Source of the DNA: Prorocentrum cordatum
Taxonomy: Eukaryota; Sar; Dinophyceae; Prorocentrales; Prorocentraceae
Assembly (NCBI GenBank): GCA_963575745.1
Contig: CAUYUJ010011192.1
Span: 1-64,000 of the forward strand
DNA: 64,000 bases
Direction: 5' to 3'
The notes beneath the pieces were generated by a model. That model made no database searches. It was not told the DNA's origin and saw only the letters and a program-made list of their open reading frames with translations. The translations under genes were made by a program, and so were the position numbers. This document shows positions 9,983-21,382 of the stretch, in pieces. Position 1 is the stretch's first letter. Each line of letters starts with the position of its first letter.

Positions 9983-10951
9983 ATGCCCCCCAAGTCTGGC
10001 GATGCGTGGACCTGCTCAGTGTGCCACACGGACGATTGTTGGGGAAGGACGAAAGTATGTTACTGGTGCGAGAAGCCTCGGCAGACACCCAAGAGAGACG
10101 GGCAGGGCGACGGACCGAAGGACACACACCAGGATGCCGATGGCGACGCCTCCAACGAAACCACGTCGGGCATCGCGAAGAAGCTGGAGATCTACAGGGC
10201 CCGCCTCAAGGATCTCGAACAGCTCGCGCAGGAGCCAGGCATGGAGTTCGCATCGGATGCCACGTCGAAGTTGCAGGAACAGATCGACGGGCTGCTGGCA
10301 CAAAAGGAAGCAACGCTACCAGCATGCTACGCGGAAGTGGCAGTGCGCCGCCGCCTCCGTGGAGCAGAGAAATCACAGTCGAAGGCTGATGCCCATGTGG
10401 CAAAGCTCAAGCAGCATCTCGAGGACATCCAGACTCAGCTGCGCACCGCGGAGAACAAGGCCGAGCAGGCGAATAAGAAGGTCGAGTCCCTCCGTGCCAA
10501 GGAGAAGGCGCTCGCCAGGCCCCCCACGTCCAAGGGCTGGGACTCGGTCTGCGCGCGCCTGGAGCTCGCCAAGAAGTCCCTGGGGGCCGACGGCGAGGAG
10601 CAGGATGCGGAGGTCATCAAGCAGTTGGAAGCGGCCCTCGCACTCGCGGCGAAGAAGAAGGCGAGCGCTGCGGAGAAGATGGCCGTGCCGATGGATGAAG
10701 ACGGGGACAGCCTCAGCGGCGACGGACCACGCCACAAGAGGCGCGCTTGCATCGGCACCGAGGAGCAGAGCGAGGACGTCCTCAAGCACAAGGCTAAAGC
10801 ACGCCCCCAGGAGATCACGACAGCCCTCAAGCAGGCCGGTGTCAAGGATGAGGAGATCCAGAAGCATGGGCCGATGTTGCATGCGATTATTGCTGACATG
10901 GCTGAAAGTTTCCACTTTGCAATGCGGATATCGAGCCTGTCGCGTTCCTAG
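9983..10951 (+). CDS. LINE ORF1 protein, zinc knuckle and coiled coil
   Basis: A 322-aa protein starting at MPPKSGDAW, chosen because the zinc knuckle follows at once (WTCSVCHTDDCW...KVCYWCEKPR, residues about 10-35), as in the other two LINE copies. Further upstream in-frame Met residues lie in the microsatellite/5' flank. The rest is Lys/Glu/Ala-rich coiled coil (KLEIYRARLKDLEQLAQE; KLKQHLEDIQTQLRTAENKAEQANKK), then an acidic/basic segment ending at 10951. It probably coats the LINE RNA. The frame is intact over its whole length, unlike ORF2 downstream, whose frame begins about where ORF1 ends. Confidence 0.75.
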   Translation: MPPKSGDAWTCSVCHTDDCWGRTKVCYWCEKPRQTPKRDGQGDGPKDTHQDADGDASNETTSGIAKKLEIYRARLKDLEQLAQEPGMEFASDATSKLQEQIDGLLAQKEATLPACYAEVAVRRRLRGAEKSQSKADAHVAKLKQHLEDIQTQLRTAENKAEQANKKVESLRAKEKALARPPTSKGWDSVCARLELAKKSLGADGEEQDAEVIKQLEAALALAAKKKASAAEKMAVPMDEDGDSLSGDGPRHKRRACIGTEEQSEDVLKHKAKARPQEITTALKQAGVKDEEIQKHGPMLHAIIADMAESFHFAMRISSLSRS

Positions 10952-10989
10952 TGACCCACCAGAGCAGTGTGCAAGTACCAGGGCAGAGA

Positions 10990-13900
10990 AGCAGGTGTTC
11001 ATCACATGCAATGCGAACACCGCGAACCAGTTCGAGAAGGTTTTGCTCCAACTGCGCTACCAGGTCGAGGCCCCAGTCGTCCTAGGCCAGGAGTTACAGT
11101 TGGCGCCAAAACAAGTAGAGCTGCTGTCGGCCAGGCTCATCAAATATGGCTGGAAGGCGGCAGTGGTGCCTAGTGCGCCTACCAAGCAAGGCATGTGGGC
11201 GGGGGTGATGATCGCGGTGCCAAGCCGCATGGGGATTACCTACCTGCCCGAGCTGATGAAGTGGGACGCCTCGCCTACGGAGTCACCAGGGAGACTCTGT
11301 GGGCTACGTCAAGACATGCCGCAAGCACGGCATCGCGGTGGGCTCTGTGTACCTCTGAGTGGCAGAAGGGCCCACGAACCGCAACCTCACAATACTCAGC
11401 CGCTTCGGGGCGCTCATGGCCGTGGCAGGCCAACCGCGGGTGCTCGGCGGCGACTTCAACATGGAGCCTCAGGAGCTGATGAGCACGGGTATCATCGCCA
11501 AGCTGAAGGGGCACCTGGTCTACGACAGGAGTGAAGGCACGTGCAGGGGAAGTACGGGCAACTACTCGGTCAGGGACTACTTTATCGTTTCGGAGAGTTT
11601 GCTGGAGAATGGGCTTCGAGCGGAAGTCATGACGTCTTTTGCGGCCAAGCCCCATAGGCCCATCATGATGAAGATAGGACGCCGATCGCCTGTGCCACAG
11701 GCCCTCCAGCTCATACAGAAGGCACCGTGGCCTTTGACTGTGCCAACAGGGTGCCCTACCCCACCAGTGCAGTGGCCACGTCCTCTCCGTAGGGAGCGTG
11801 TCGACCACGAGACTCTGAACGCCTTCTGGCACGATCTCATGCACGCCTAACGAGATGCACTGGAACAGATATCACTGCTTTGACGGCGACGAGCTGCTGG
11901 CCCACAGTGGGCATGGCGAAAAGGCTGTCTACAAGATGCGAGAGCTAGCGCCCCCGACGGTCAGGGACAAGGGAGCCCCGACGGCGCGAACTATGGCAAC
12001 ATAATGGGTGGCGAATATCCTGCGGGACCTGGCCCACAGCCTCAGCAGCGACTCGCGCGAGGCAGGCGGCCAGGAGGTGAGCCGCATCAAGTCCATCAAG
12101 GAGGCGATGACCCAGCAGTGGGCCCTCGCACAAGTCCACCAGTATGGAAAGGAGCTGAAGACCCCGTGGCCCCACGTCCTCGAGACCATCCTGGAATGCA
12201 TGGAAGAGCAGCAGGAGCTGACTGAGAGCCTGGAGTACCTCAATTACTGGCAGCAGGCCGCGGCGAGAGAGGCTGAAGAGGCGAGGCGGGGCGAGGTCAA
12301 GGAGGCCACCAAGGCCTGGCGGGCATGGGTTCGCAACCACAGCGAGAAGTCCGCGGGGGCCCTGCACAAGTGGACCAAGCCGAAGGTCCCGTGGGAGCCC
12401 TTGGTACCACAGAATACGAGGGAGGCAAAACCCAGACTCGGTGAGCCTCCACAGACTGTCACAGCGGGTGAGACGCCCCAGCACGTCGCCATGATGGACC
12501 CGCAGACAGCCGCCAACACAGCGTTGCAGGAGTGGGAGAGCATATGGCGGTACCAGGTGGACTGGGCTGCGCCATGGTTTGAGCCGCCTGCGGTAGACGA
12601 GCCCATGCTACCGCCTATCCTCGGCCACCACGTGCTGCACGCCTGCAAGGCTTTCTCCCCCAAGACGGGCCTGGGCGAGTCCAACGTCCACCCCCAGGCT
12701 GTGGGCCCAAGGGCCAGCTGTTGGCCTAGCAGGCCTGGCGAGTATCCTGAACTGCATCGAGCGCGGATCCGACTGGCCCGTCTCGCAGCAGTGCATCATT
12801 TTTTGGCTTCAGCCCAAGCCCAAGGGCGGCATGGGGAATTTGGGGCTTCTACCAGAGCTCGTGCGAGTATGGGAGAAGTCAGGCGCCCGAGATCCAGAAA
12901 TGGCAAAGCCGAAACCCACGAGCATACGATTGGGCTGTGAAGGGCAGGTCCGCTGAACGAGCGGCCTGGATGCAGGGCCTCCTAGCTGAAGGGTCGTTGG
13001 CGCAGGGCGAAGCCATCGCCACCGCATATTACGACTTGAGGAAGTGCTACGAGACCGTGCTGCATTCTCTTATTTGGAGCGGTGGCCTGCGCTGGGGATT
13101 CCCAAGGCCCTTGCTGCGTGTCATATTGAGAGTATTTTCTTTGATGAGGAGAGTGGTGCTGAATGGGTGTTACACCGAGGGCAACTTCTGGGCGCAAGGG
13201 GTCGTGGCAGGACCCGTGTTCGGCCCATTGTGTTTGTCCCTCGTGCTCATCGGCGCTATCGACGACCTCTATATAGCGAACCCGAGGGCCGACATGTGCC
13301 TCTACTTCGACGACCTCGCGGCGTCGACCAGGGGCGACGTGACCGCCGTGGCAGCGCTCCACATGAAGCTGACTGACGAGATCGTCTTCGCTCTCGAGCA
13401 GGTGCTCAAGCTGCAGGTCTCGAGAGGCAGGGGCGGCAAGACCGTAGTCGCAGTCTCGCATGGCAAGGTGGAGCGGCAGCTAGGCAGCCAGAACACGCAG
13501 ATGGGCATTCAGGTGGTGCGTGAAGCCGCGCACTTGGGCGTGACCCAATCAGCTGCGCGGCGACGACGTGCCGGAGCCCAGTCCAAGAGGATCATCAAGG
13601 CCAAGGCCAGGAGCTGGAAGATCCAGCGGGTCAAGGCCGCAGGAAGTGCAGCGCAGAAGGTGGTCAGGCTCGGGATCGCGCCGTCGGAGCTCTACGGCGC
13701 GCGCGTGCAGGGCGCCACGGGCGCGCTGATCACCACGCTCAGGCAGACTGTGGCAGCGGCCTTCCCTGGACGCAACAAGGGAAGGTCGGCCGCGCTGGTG
13801 CTGCTGGCGGAGGGCGCGGACCCAGCCGTGGTAGCCAACGCGGGGCCCGTCGTGGAGTGGGCCAGGGCGTGGCAGGAGGCGACGGACATGGCCACGCGGG

Positions 13901-15556
13901 ACCTCCTGGTGGCGAGCTGGCGCACGTGGGTCATGCGACTCCACGGGCATCCGAGGCCGTGGGGCCTAGTGAGAGGACCAGCAGGCGCTTTCATTGCAAC
14001 TGTAATTCGCCTCGGTTGGAGCACCCAGAGTCCAGCTACAGTCACATGCGGGACAGAGGTGCATGATTTGGCTCATATTGATTTGTACTACCTCCACTCC
14101 CTCGTGCGCCAGGCCACACATTGTGGGCTTCAGAGCGGTTGGCTTGCGCGTTGGGGTCCCGAGGTGAATGTCTCTAAGAGCGTCTTTCTGGAACCGATTA
14201 GAATGTTGCTCCGCAGGCCCCTGTCTGAAAAGTGGACTGCAGAGCACCGCGCGCGGGCCCGAACCTTGTTTGCGGGAGGCACGTGGCCCCAACAGAGAAT
14301 AGTTAAGGCTGGTCGTGCGACGACCGACCAGTGCCAGGCATGCATGAGTGCTGTAGGAACGGACTTGCACCGCACGTATGTTTGTAGCGCGCGTGATGCG
14401 ATGCGCAGGCGTGTAGGTGGCAGGCACGTGCAGCACAGAGGAGCAAGCCCGTTCCCAGGCTTCCAGTCACTCTGGGCCAGAGGTATCTCCGAGGACCCAG
14501 TATAACTCCTGGATGTTCTGCCAGTCTCGTTCGAGGTCCAGCATGAAGGCGAACATCCAGGAGCCATCACAGGAGAGGTTTTCACAGATGGGGCTCTCTT
14601 GTACGGTGAATTCATTCCTCTTCGGCGTGCGGGGTGGAGCTTCGCCACCCTCGATGCCTCGGGGGAGAGCCTTGCTTTCTCAGCGTTCGGCCCCCCTCCC
14701 CCTGCCACAAAATCGGCAAGGGATATACCCGTCCGAACTGTACGCCATCCTTCAGGTGCTGAGGTGCGCGATGCCGCCCCTCAAAATCTATTGTGACTGT
14801 CAGGCTGTAGTAGACGGAACTTCCAGATGGGAGGAGTGGTGCACGTCACCTGCCAGGGCTCACAGTGATCTCTGGCGAGAGTTTTGGTTTCTGGTGAACG
14901 ATCTTGGAGGGCTGGGCCCCAGGACCATCCAGATATTAAAAATAAAGGCCCACGCCACTCGAGCCCAGCGGCGAGAGATAGGCGAGAGACTGTTCAGAGG
15001 CAACCGCTTCGCGGATGAATACGTCAAGAAGGGGGCTAAGTTGTGTGCGCACCCTTTCTGGCAGCGTCAGGCATGTCAGAAGAAGTATAGCATGGTAGCA
15101 AATGCCCTAGAATTTGCTGTTAGGCTCGGCGCAATGTCGTCCGACGTCGTCGATACGATTACCGATGTCGAACCGAGCAGCATCAGAGGACCAGCCCCGA
15201 GCCAGGCCGCCGAGTCGTATCCTGCTCCTCCTCTGATGCCTCCCCCTTCCCCGTCTGTGGGCCCCAGGGACCAGGAAGATCCCAGGGTCCCTAACCAGAC
15301 TCAGAGCGGGCCGTCGGGGGCAGAATCTGTCGAATTCGAAGCCCGACAAGCACGCATTCTCAAGGCACAGGGGCTAGGGCACCACCTTGTGTTTCGCCCC
15401 AAATTTGTTTTCTGCAGGCGATGCGCTTCCTACGCTCAGTGTAAGTGGACGAACCTAGTGAAGGAGGGCTGCAAGCCCGCACGAGCTCGGACGGCCAAGG
15501 GTCGACTGACGCGTTTGTGGGAGGGCCGCCATCCATCCACAGGGAAGCCCTTGTAA
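10990..15556 (+). pseudogene. LINE ORF2: endonuclease, RT, RNase H, Cys-rich tail; frameshifted
   Basis: The endonuclease starts as FITCNANTANQFEKV and LGQELQL (Glu) near 11085, shifts frame near 11290, and continues with LGGDFNMEPQEL (about 11440-11475), SVRDYFIV (11570) and KPHRPIMM (11650). A stop and frameshift lie between 11850 and 12008. The RT is open at 12937-14505: AYYDLRKCYETV (motif A Asp, about 13027), GVVAGPVFGPL (motif B) and CLYFDDLAAS (motif C, YFDD, about 13300). RNase H follows, FTDGALLYGE near 14585 in one frame and YPSELYAI, CDCQAVVDG, IKAHAT and GNRFADEYVKKGA at about 14720-15030 in another. The C-terminus has FCRRCASYAQCKW...CKPAR and RLWEGRHPS, a tail common to this LINE group. 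Confidence 0.88.
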
Positions 15557-15637
15557 GTAATAACTTACACGGCGAAGGCGGCTTGCGTGGTGCTCTCCAT
15601 CTGCGTAAGTCCTAAGTAGCACAATCCTAGCACAATC

Positions 15638-15720
15638 CTCCTCTTCCTCCTCCTCCTCCTCCTCCTCCTCCTCCTCCTCCTCATCCTCCTCCTCCTCCTC
15701 CTCCTCCTCCTCCTCCTCCT
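15638..15720. repeat. (TCC)n array at the 3' side of LINE 2
   Basis: A nearly pure TCC array beginning at the LINE 3' end, matching the array at its 5' end. Confidence 0.9.
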
Positions 15721-15838
15721 GACGACGTGGCCGAGTGGGGCGCCTTCAGCGTGTGGCCCACGGGGCAGATGCCAGCCCTGTTCATGGACGCGCTGTCGGC
15801 CCTGCTGTGTATCTGCGCCCGCTCCCGAGGCCCCGAGG
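15721..15838 (+). CDS. Possible exon, unknown protein
   Basis: An open segment reads DDVAEWGAFSVWPTG, then QMPALFMDALSALLCICARSR, with protein-like composition including a hydrophobic stretch. It is bounded by the microsatellite and by low-complexity DNA. No family is recognised, and the opposite strand is also open. Confidence 0.22.
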
Positions 15839-17041
15839 CGCGGCCGGCGAGGAAGCAGCCGGCGACGCAGGCGAGAGGTGGGGAGGGGGAGGAGGGGTGG
15901 AGGAGGCGGACAGGCGCTGCGGCTCAGTGATCGGAGCCCGTGCGGCGCGACGAGGAGGAGTCGCAGCAGCATGGGGACGCGAGAGAGGATGGAGGAGGAG
16001 GAGGAGGAGGAGGAGGAGGAGGAGGAAGAGGAGGAGGAGGGTGGGGAAGGGGACGGGGGGGGGGGCCGTGGGACGGGGAGGAAAGAGAGGCGAGCTCGAC
16101 ACCGTGTTGGGACGCACGAAGACATATTAGTACTATATGGTCGCTCTGGAGGCTCGCGTCCGACCCGCGGTGCGGATCCACGGGCCAAGAGTGCCCCAAG
16201 AAGCCGCCCAGGCGGTCCCAGAGGGTGCCGAATCGCCGAACCATCGGTCCAAGACGCCCAAGTAGCCTCCAGACGGCCCAAGGCGTTTTCAAGACGCCCC
16301 ACGAATAAAAGAAAATCAAACACGAAACAGAAAGACATCGTAGTCGTGGCGAAGACATCGTAGTCGTGGCGAAGCCCCTCCCTACCCTCCCCACAGGGGG
16401 GGGGGGGGGGGGGGCAGATACGCATCCCCACGGGCCCCCCTCCCTCCTGCTCCTCCCTCCCCCTCCCCCTCCCCCTACTCCTCCTCCTCCTCCTCCTTCC
16501 TCCCTCCTCCTCTCCTCCCTCTCCTCCTCCTCCTCCTCCTTCCTCCTTCTCCTCTACTTCCTCCTCCTCCTCCTCCTCCTCCTCCTCCGCCTCCTCCTCC
16601 TCCTCCTCCCCCTCCCTCCCTCCCTCCCTCCCTCCCTCCCTCCCTCCCTCCACTCCCTCCCTCCCTCCCCTCCTCCTCTCCTCTCCTCCTCTCTCCCTCC
16701 TTCTCCTCCTGCTCCCCTTCCTCCTTCTCCTCCTCCTCCTCCGCCACGTCTTCATTGACCTCCGACGTCTTATCACGCATCCTGTCACCCTCGAGGGCCG
16801 AGGTATCCAGGGTCGGCGGCACTGGCCCTAAGGCCTTAGCAATATAGAAAAAAACGTCATGATTCTTTGACGACTCGAGGAGGTCTGGGACCCAAGGTCC
16901 TCCAGAGGCTTCGGCCATCCCCGCGCCTTGCTGGGCATGGGCGCTCGCGTGCTCTGGAGGTCGCCCTGTCTCCCCGCCGGCGAGTTAGGGCTCGCGCCGG
17001 GGGCGGTGGCGAAGCCGACGGCCCGGCGCCCCTCGCTTTTG
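15839..17041. other. Low-complexity region: (GGA)n, poly-G, (CCT)n, (TCCC)n
   Basis: (GGA)n lies at about 15989-16041, a long G run at about 16388-16413, CCT/CCCT arrays at 16436-16744 and a pure TCCC array at about 16611-16665. 16075-16360 and 16745-17041 are unique-looking, but I see no gene in them. Long Glu/Gly/Ser-rich frames here are microsatellite artefacts. Confidence 0.7.
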
Positions 17042-17160
17042 AAGTCGGGCGTGTCCCCCTACAGGGGACTAATGAATTTTTGGATGAACATTTGGGGACT
17101 AATGTTTTAGTATTTTAAGTTTTCGCCCAAAATCCACCTGCAGGGGGACAGGCCCGACCT
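17042..17160. repeat. AGTCGGGC/CTACAGG TIR element, copy 2
   Basis: The left end AAGTCGGGCGTGTCCCCCTACAGG faces the right end, complement AGGTCGGGCCTGTCCCCCTGCAGG. The interior is short and AT-rich (GGACTAATG twice). Confidence 0.75.
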
Positions 17161-17909
17161 AACCCTCGCTCCCCCGCGCCGCTGGCGCAGAGCAGTCACA
17201 CCTCGCTGGTTCTCGCGCAGAGTCAGCCGCCCGCGCGGGGGGGAGGCCCTAGCGACCGCTCCCGCGAGCCCCAGAGCTGCGCCGACGACGCTCCTCTCTC
17301 CGAAGTGGCCCGGCGACGTTGACGGCGGGCTCGAACGCGCGGGGCCGCCGGACTGCCCGGGGGGGCTCCTCGCTGGCAGCCGCGCCTTGGATCCGACTAC
17401 TTCGGACTCTTTCTGCCCCCCTGGACCATCGCGAGCGTGCGGTCGCCCACATACCCCCGATCGATCTCCACCCCGTGAGGCGCAGCAGAGGCTTCGTAGC
17501 CTCCTGGGTTCACGCCCATCCCCCCGGCGGCACGCAGCACCGCGCCCGTCGGCCCTCGAAGGCCGTTCACGTGCCGTCGCTCGGACGCCCACTCCCCGCG
17601 CATCTGCTCGGTGTCGTGCGTGTTACTTCCGCTTGCCCGATGGTCCAGGAGGCTCCTGGACGGCCCTCGCCGAGGAACGATGCACAGGTCCGAACGATGC
17701 CGAGTTCAGGTCGCCCCCATTACCACCCGCTCGATTCTGGGCTTGAGAAGGGGCCGACCGTCCCGACATTCCTATGGGCCCACTACGAAATTGTCTCAGA
17801 ACCCACCAATGTTCGAACAACAAAACAAAGCGTTCTCAGAACAATGACCCCGATGTGCTGAAACAAGACAGTCTCAACCAGAGGTGCTCTCAGAACATTT
17901 CGTGCTGAC
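17161..17909. other. No recognisable feature
   Basis: GC-rich DNA, open in several frames because stop codons are rare. Near 17800-17900 TCTCAGAAC recurs loosely. No gene, RNA or element can be supported. Confidence 0.5.
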
Positions 17910-18119
17910 TTAGAAGAAGGAAAAAAACGCCATTAACGTAAACTTTTGGCTCTCCGCGCGGATTTTTCTTGGATCCGCGCTGGAACCCCCTCCCTGGCGC
18001 GCGGAGCGCGCCAGTCGTGGCGCCGGAGGCGCCGCCCGGGGGGGCCCAGCGCGGATCCAAGAGAAATCCGCGCGGAGCGCCAAAAGTTTATGCTTATGGC
18101 GTTTTTGTTCTTCTTCGAG
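17910..18119. repeat. Foldback element with about 65-bp inverted arms
   Basis: The left arm (AAAAACGCCATTAACGTAAAC, then TTTTGGCTCTCCGCGCGG, then TTGGATCCGCGCTGG) is repeated inverted on the right (complement AAAAACGCCATAAGCATAAAC, TTTTGGCGCTCCGCGCGG, TTGGATCCGCGCTGG). The loop of about 60 bp is GC-rich (GGCGCGCGGAGCGCGCC is itself a palindrome). Degraded relatives are at 6695 and 8120. Confidence 0.85.
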
Positions 18120-18317
18120 GTCCGCACGGCACGCTCCTGGAACACTCTCCCTGGTGGCCCTGCAGGCATGCCGGGACGCTTCGCCGCTGCTCGCTGTGCG
18201 GGGTGCCGCCGTGCCGCCCCGAGCCCGGCCCCAGGCCGCCCGCGCTTCGAGGCCTACAGGCCCGCGGCCTCGGGCCCCGCCGCGGACCACGGCGCTATAG
18301 ACGAGCGCGACCCACGA

Positions 18318-18430
18318 CTCGCAAGGTGACTACTCGCAAATGGCCTGGACACGCCGCGGGGGATCTACGGCAAATTTCGCCGAGACAAAGATATGTTTTT
18401 TCAGACGTTTGCGAGTAGGCACTTTGCGAG
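18318..18430. repeat. Small TIR element with CTCGCAA ends
   Basis: The left arm CTCGCAAGGTGACTACTCGC faces the right arm, complement CTCGCAAAGTGCCTACTCGC; both continue AAA before diverging. The interior is about 60 bp and non-coding. One copy only in this window. Confidence 0.6.
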
Positions 18431-19277
18431 CAGTGGAACGCGCTCGGTGAAGCGCGCGAAAGCACCGCCGGCACTCCCCCGCGGCGCGCGCGGCAGGGCG
18501 CCCCGTCGAGGCAAAGGAACGAACCCTGGCCTTCCAGGAGGGCTAATGAATAGCACCAGGACCTCGACATCTTAATTCCAGTCGAGGTTTTAGGCAGTCC
18601 AGATAGGTTTACTGGTCTGAAGGCTATTTCTTAGCACTCTGGAAGGTCAGGGAAAGGGGGGACAGCAAAGGGTAGGGTAGAGAATCAGCTCACGCAGCTG
18701 ACTTTCCCAGCGCCTCCCAGTGCCGGGAGGCGAACATGTATCGAGGAAGGGGCCCAGCGGCGGGGCCGAAACCGGCTGCATGCAACAGATTTCGTAGCCC
18801 CCCGTTCCCTATCCCCGCCCTTTCGTTCGGCCCGATCGAGGAGAGGCGAGGCCCCTGTCGGGGGTGTGGGCCCTCCCACGCCTCGGGCGCTGCCAGAAGT
18901 GCCCCTGGCCGAGGGTGCCACACACCAAAGCGGGGCTGACGGCGATGTTGCTCAACGGCGATGTGGGGGACCAATTGGTAGGGAATCACGATCCACACGT
19001 CCCTACATCTCCAATCCGCGAATGGATCGAGCGAGCACGACACAGTGAATTGAAGGAGAGCGCGGGCCACACCTACATCGCCACTACCTACATCGCCACT
19101 GCCTACATCGCCGTTAGCCCGTCATACAGGCCCCCACGGCCTCTGGAGCACCCCATCACGAGGCCCAGGGGTCCCAGGGGGCTCCCAAGTTGAGCGGAGA
19201 GCTGGTGGCACCTGGGGCGAGGGGTACCTTCAGCAGCCCCCGAACGCCTGTCACCGAGCATATGGCATCCTCCAACT
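18431..19277. other. No gene seen
   Basis: Mixed GC-rich DNA. The only regularity is a three-fold CTACATCGCCACT repeat at about 19073-19112. Confidence 0.5.
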
Positions 19278-19388
19278 CGAGGCCGCCCAAAAGGGGTCGG
19301 AGCCTCGCCGATGCATAGGCGACGTCGGCGATGCATCGGCGACGTCGGCGTGGAGAAAATCGGGCTCCACACCGAGCCGCGCACCGAC
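19278..19388. repeat. GATGCATCGG-type MITE, copy D, partial
   Basis: It retains AGGGGTCGGAGC, GATGCATCGGCGACGTCGGC and TGGAGAAAATCGGGCTCCAC, which match the right-hand core of copies A-C. The right inverted end is missing. 19389-19929 shows no gene that I can support. Confidence 0.6.
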
Positions 19389-19929
19389 TAGAAACATACA
19401 CTCCGTAGGCATAAACTCTCGGAGCTCCGCGCGGATGTCGTGGCTCTGCTCCAGGCTCCCACTGGAACGCGCAGCGCCGGGCCGGAGAGCGCCGTCAGCA
19501 AGTGGTGTTCCAGCGGAGATGCAAGACATCCGCGTGGAGCTCCGAACGTGTAAACACGCTTCTGCCCCATCTTCTTCGAACAGCGGCGCACCATACAGTC
19601 GGACCTAGGACAGAAAAAACATCCTCCGAGAGCATGCGACCATCCGCCGGCCAACACACACACACAGAGAACCTCCAAGGGCACCCTCCCAAGGATGCAC
19701 AAGAACATCAGGCAATCACGAAGAACACTATTGATACCCTCCCCCAACCGACTTCGATCTATGTGCGGTAACCAAAAGGTACCGATACCGCTACTCCCCG
19801 AACCTCTCCCTGGGTGAGTCCTGAACAAAATCCGCCGACCCCATGAGGCGTGTGCGGAATCCTTCTCAGCTGTATCCGAGGTTGTCCCCACACATCACAC
19901 AGTCCCTAGCCATCCTCGCCGGGGCCCTC

Positions 19930-21150
19930 CCCGACCCCCCCTGTGACAGCCAGCCTCCGCCCCGCGATTTCTCGCCCAAGCTCGGCCAACACCCCCCTCC
20001 ATGCCCCTCCCATGCCCCGGCATCCCCACCCCTTGGACCCTCTGTTTTTGGGACCCCCCACCCCGCGATTTCTCGCCCAAACTCGACCAACACCCCCCTC
20101 CATGCCCTCCTCCCGAACTCGACCAACACCCCCCTCCATGCCCCTCCTCCATGCCCCGGCATCTCCACCTCTTGGACCCTCTGTTTTCCCGCTGTTTTTG
20201 GGACCCCCCACCCCGCGATTTCTCGCCCAAACTCGACCAACACCCCCCTCCATGCCCCTCCCATGCCCCTCCCATGCCCCGGCATCCCCACCCCTTGGAC
20301 CCTCTGTTTTTGGGACCCCCCACCCCGCGATTTCTCGCCCAAACTCGACCAACACCCCCCTCCATGCCCCTCCCCATGCCCCTCCATGCCCCGGCATCCC
20401 CCACCCCTTGGACCCTCTGGTTTTGGGACCCCCCACCCCGCGGATTTCGCGCCCAAACTCGGACCAACACCCCCTTCCATGCCCCTCCCATGCCCCTTCC
20501 CCTCCCATGCCCCTCCTATGCCCCGGCATCCCCACCCCTTGGACCAATCGTTTTTGGGCCCCAACACCCAGCGATTTCTAAGGGCCAAAACTCGACCAAC
20601 ACCCCCATCCATGCCCCTCCCCATGCCCCTCCCATTGACCCGGCATATCATGACCCTCCATGCCCCGGCATCCCCACCCCTTGGACTTCTGTTTTTGGGG
20701 CCCCCACCCCGCCATTTCTCGCCCAAGCTCGACCAACACCCTCCTCCATGCCCCTCCCATGCCCCGGCATCCCCACCCCTTGGACCCTCTGTTTTTGGGA
20801 TCCCACACCCCGCGATTTCTCGCCCAAACTCGACCAACACCCCCCTCATTGCCCCCCCCATGCCCTCCCATGCCCCGGCATCCCCACCCCTTGGACCCTC
20901 TGTTTTTTGGGACCCCCCCACCCGCGATTTCTCGCCCAAAAGGACCAAACCCCCCTCCATGCCCCTTCCCATGCCCCCCCCGGCATCTCCACCCCTTGGA
21001 CCCTCTGTTTTTGGGACCCCCCACCCCGCGATTTCTCGCCCAAACCTCGACCACCACCGACCAACCCTCCCATCGCCCCGGCATGCCCCTCCCATGCCCC
21101 TCCCATGCCCCGGCATCCCCACCCCTTGGACCCTCTGTTTTTGGGACCCC
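19930..21150. repeat. Satellite A, units about 100-140 bp, about 10 copies
   Basis: Each unit contains CCCCGGCATCCCCACCCCTT, TTTTTGGGACCCCCCACCCC, CGATTTCTCGCCCAAACTCG and ACCAACACCCCCCTCCATG. Unit length varies because the ATGCCCCTCCC submotif is repeated one to three times. Four frames are open across the array because stop codons are absent, so the Pro- and Gly-rich frames are not evidence of protein. It ends exactly where the next element begins. Confidence 0.92.
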
Positions 21151-21240
21151 CCTGAAGGCATTTGAAGTTAGTAACTGTTAGGCGGAGTTATAACTTAGTT
21201 ATAACTCAGTTATAAAAGTTAGCATGTTGATTTATTTCGG
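21151..21240. repeat. Left terminus of the 14.6-kb block
   Basis: Starts CCTGAAGG, followed by GTTAGTAACTGTTAGGCGGA and three GTTATAA/TTATAAC motifs. The 14-mer at 21209-21222 is inverted at the right end. Confidence 0.5.
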
Positions 21241-21382
21241 ATAACATGATATTTTTTCGGCTAACATATACTCGATTTTGGGGCGTTCAATGTCGTTTCA
21301 ACTTCGATGTTGTGTTTCTTGCGGGATGCTTTGAATATGTATTCATTGATGTGAAGATGTATACTTCTACATCGCAAACGCG

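Larger units (their letters stand above)
9881..15637 (+). mobile_element. LINE retrotransposon copy 2, near full length
   Basis: A plus-strand non-LTR element: intact ORF1, then decayed endonuclease, RT (YFDD), RNase H and a terminal Cys-rich motif. Its 3' end has a short untranslated tail with a GCACAATCCTA duplication and passes straight into (TCC)n. The 5' junction (9880-9903) resembles a degenerate spliced leader. (TCC)n adjoins both ends. Frameshifts show it is inactive. Confidence 0.9.

Noticed and set aside
15565-16788. 407-aa Arg/Glu/Gly-rich minus-strand frame
   Set aside because: Runs through (TCC)n and (GGA)n arrays; no protein-like segment apart from the short candidate at 15721.
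19866-21165. Long Pro-rich (+) and Gly-rich (-) open frames over 400 codons
   Set aside because: Several frames are open at once across a satellite lacking stop codons; no conserved ends and units vary in length without regard to frame.
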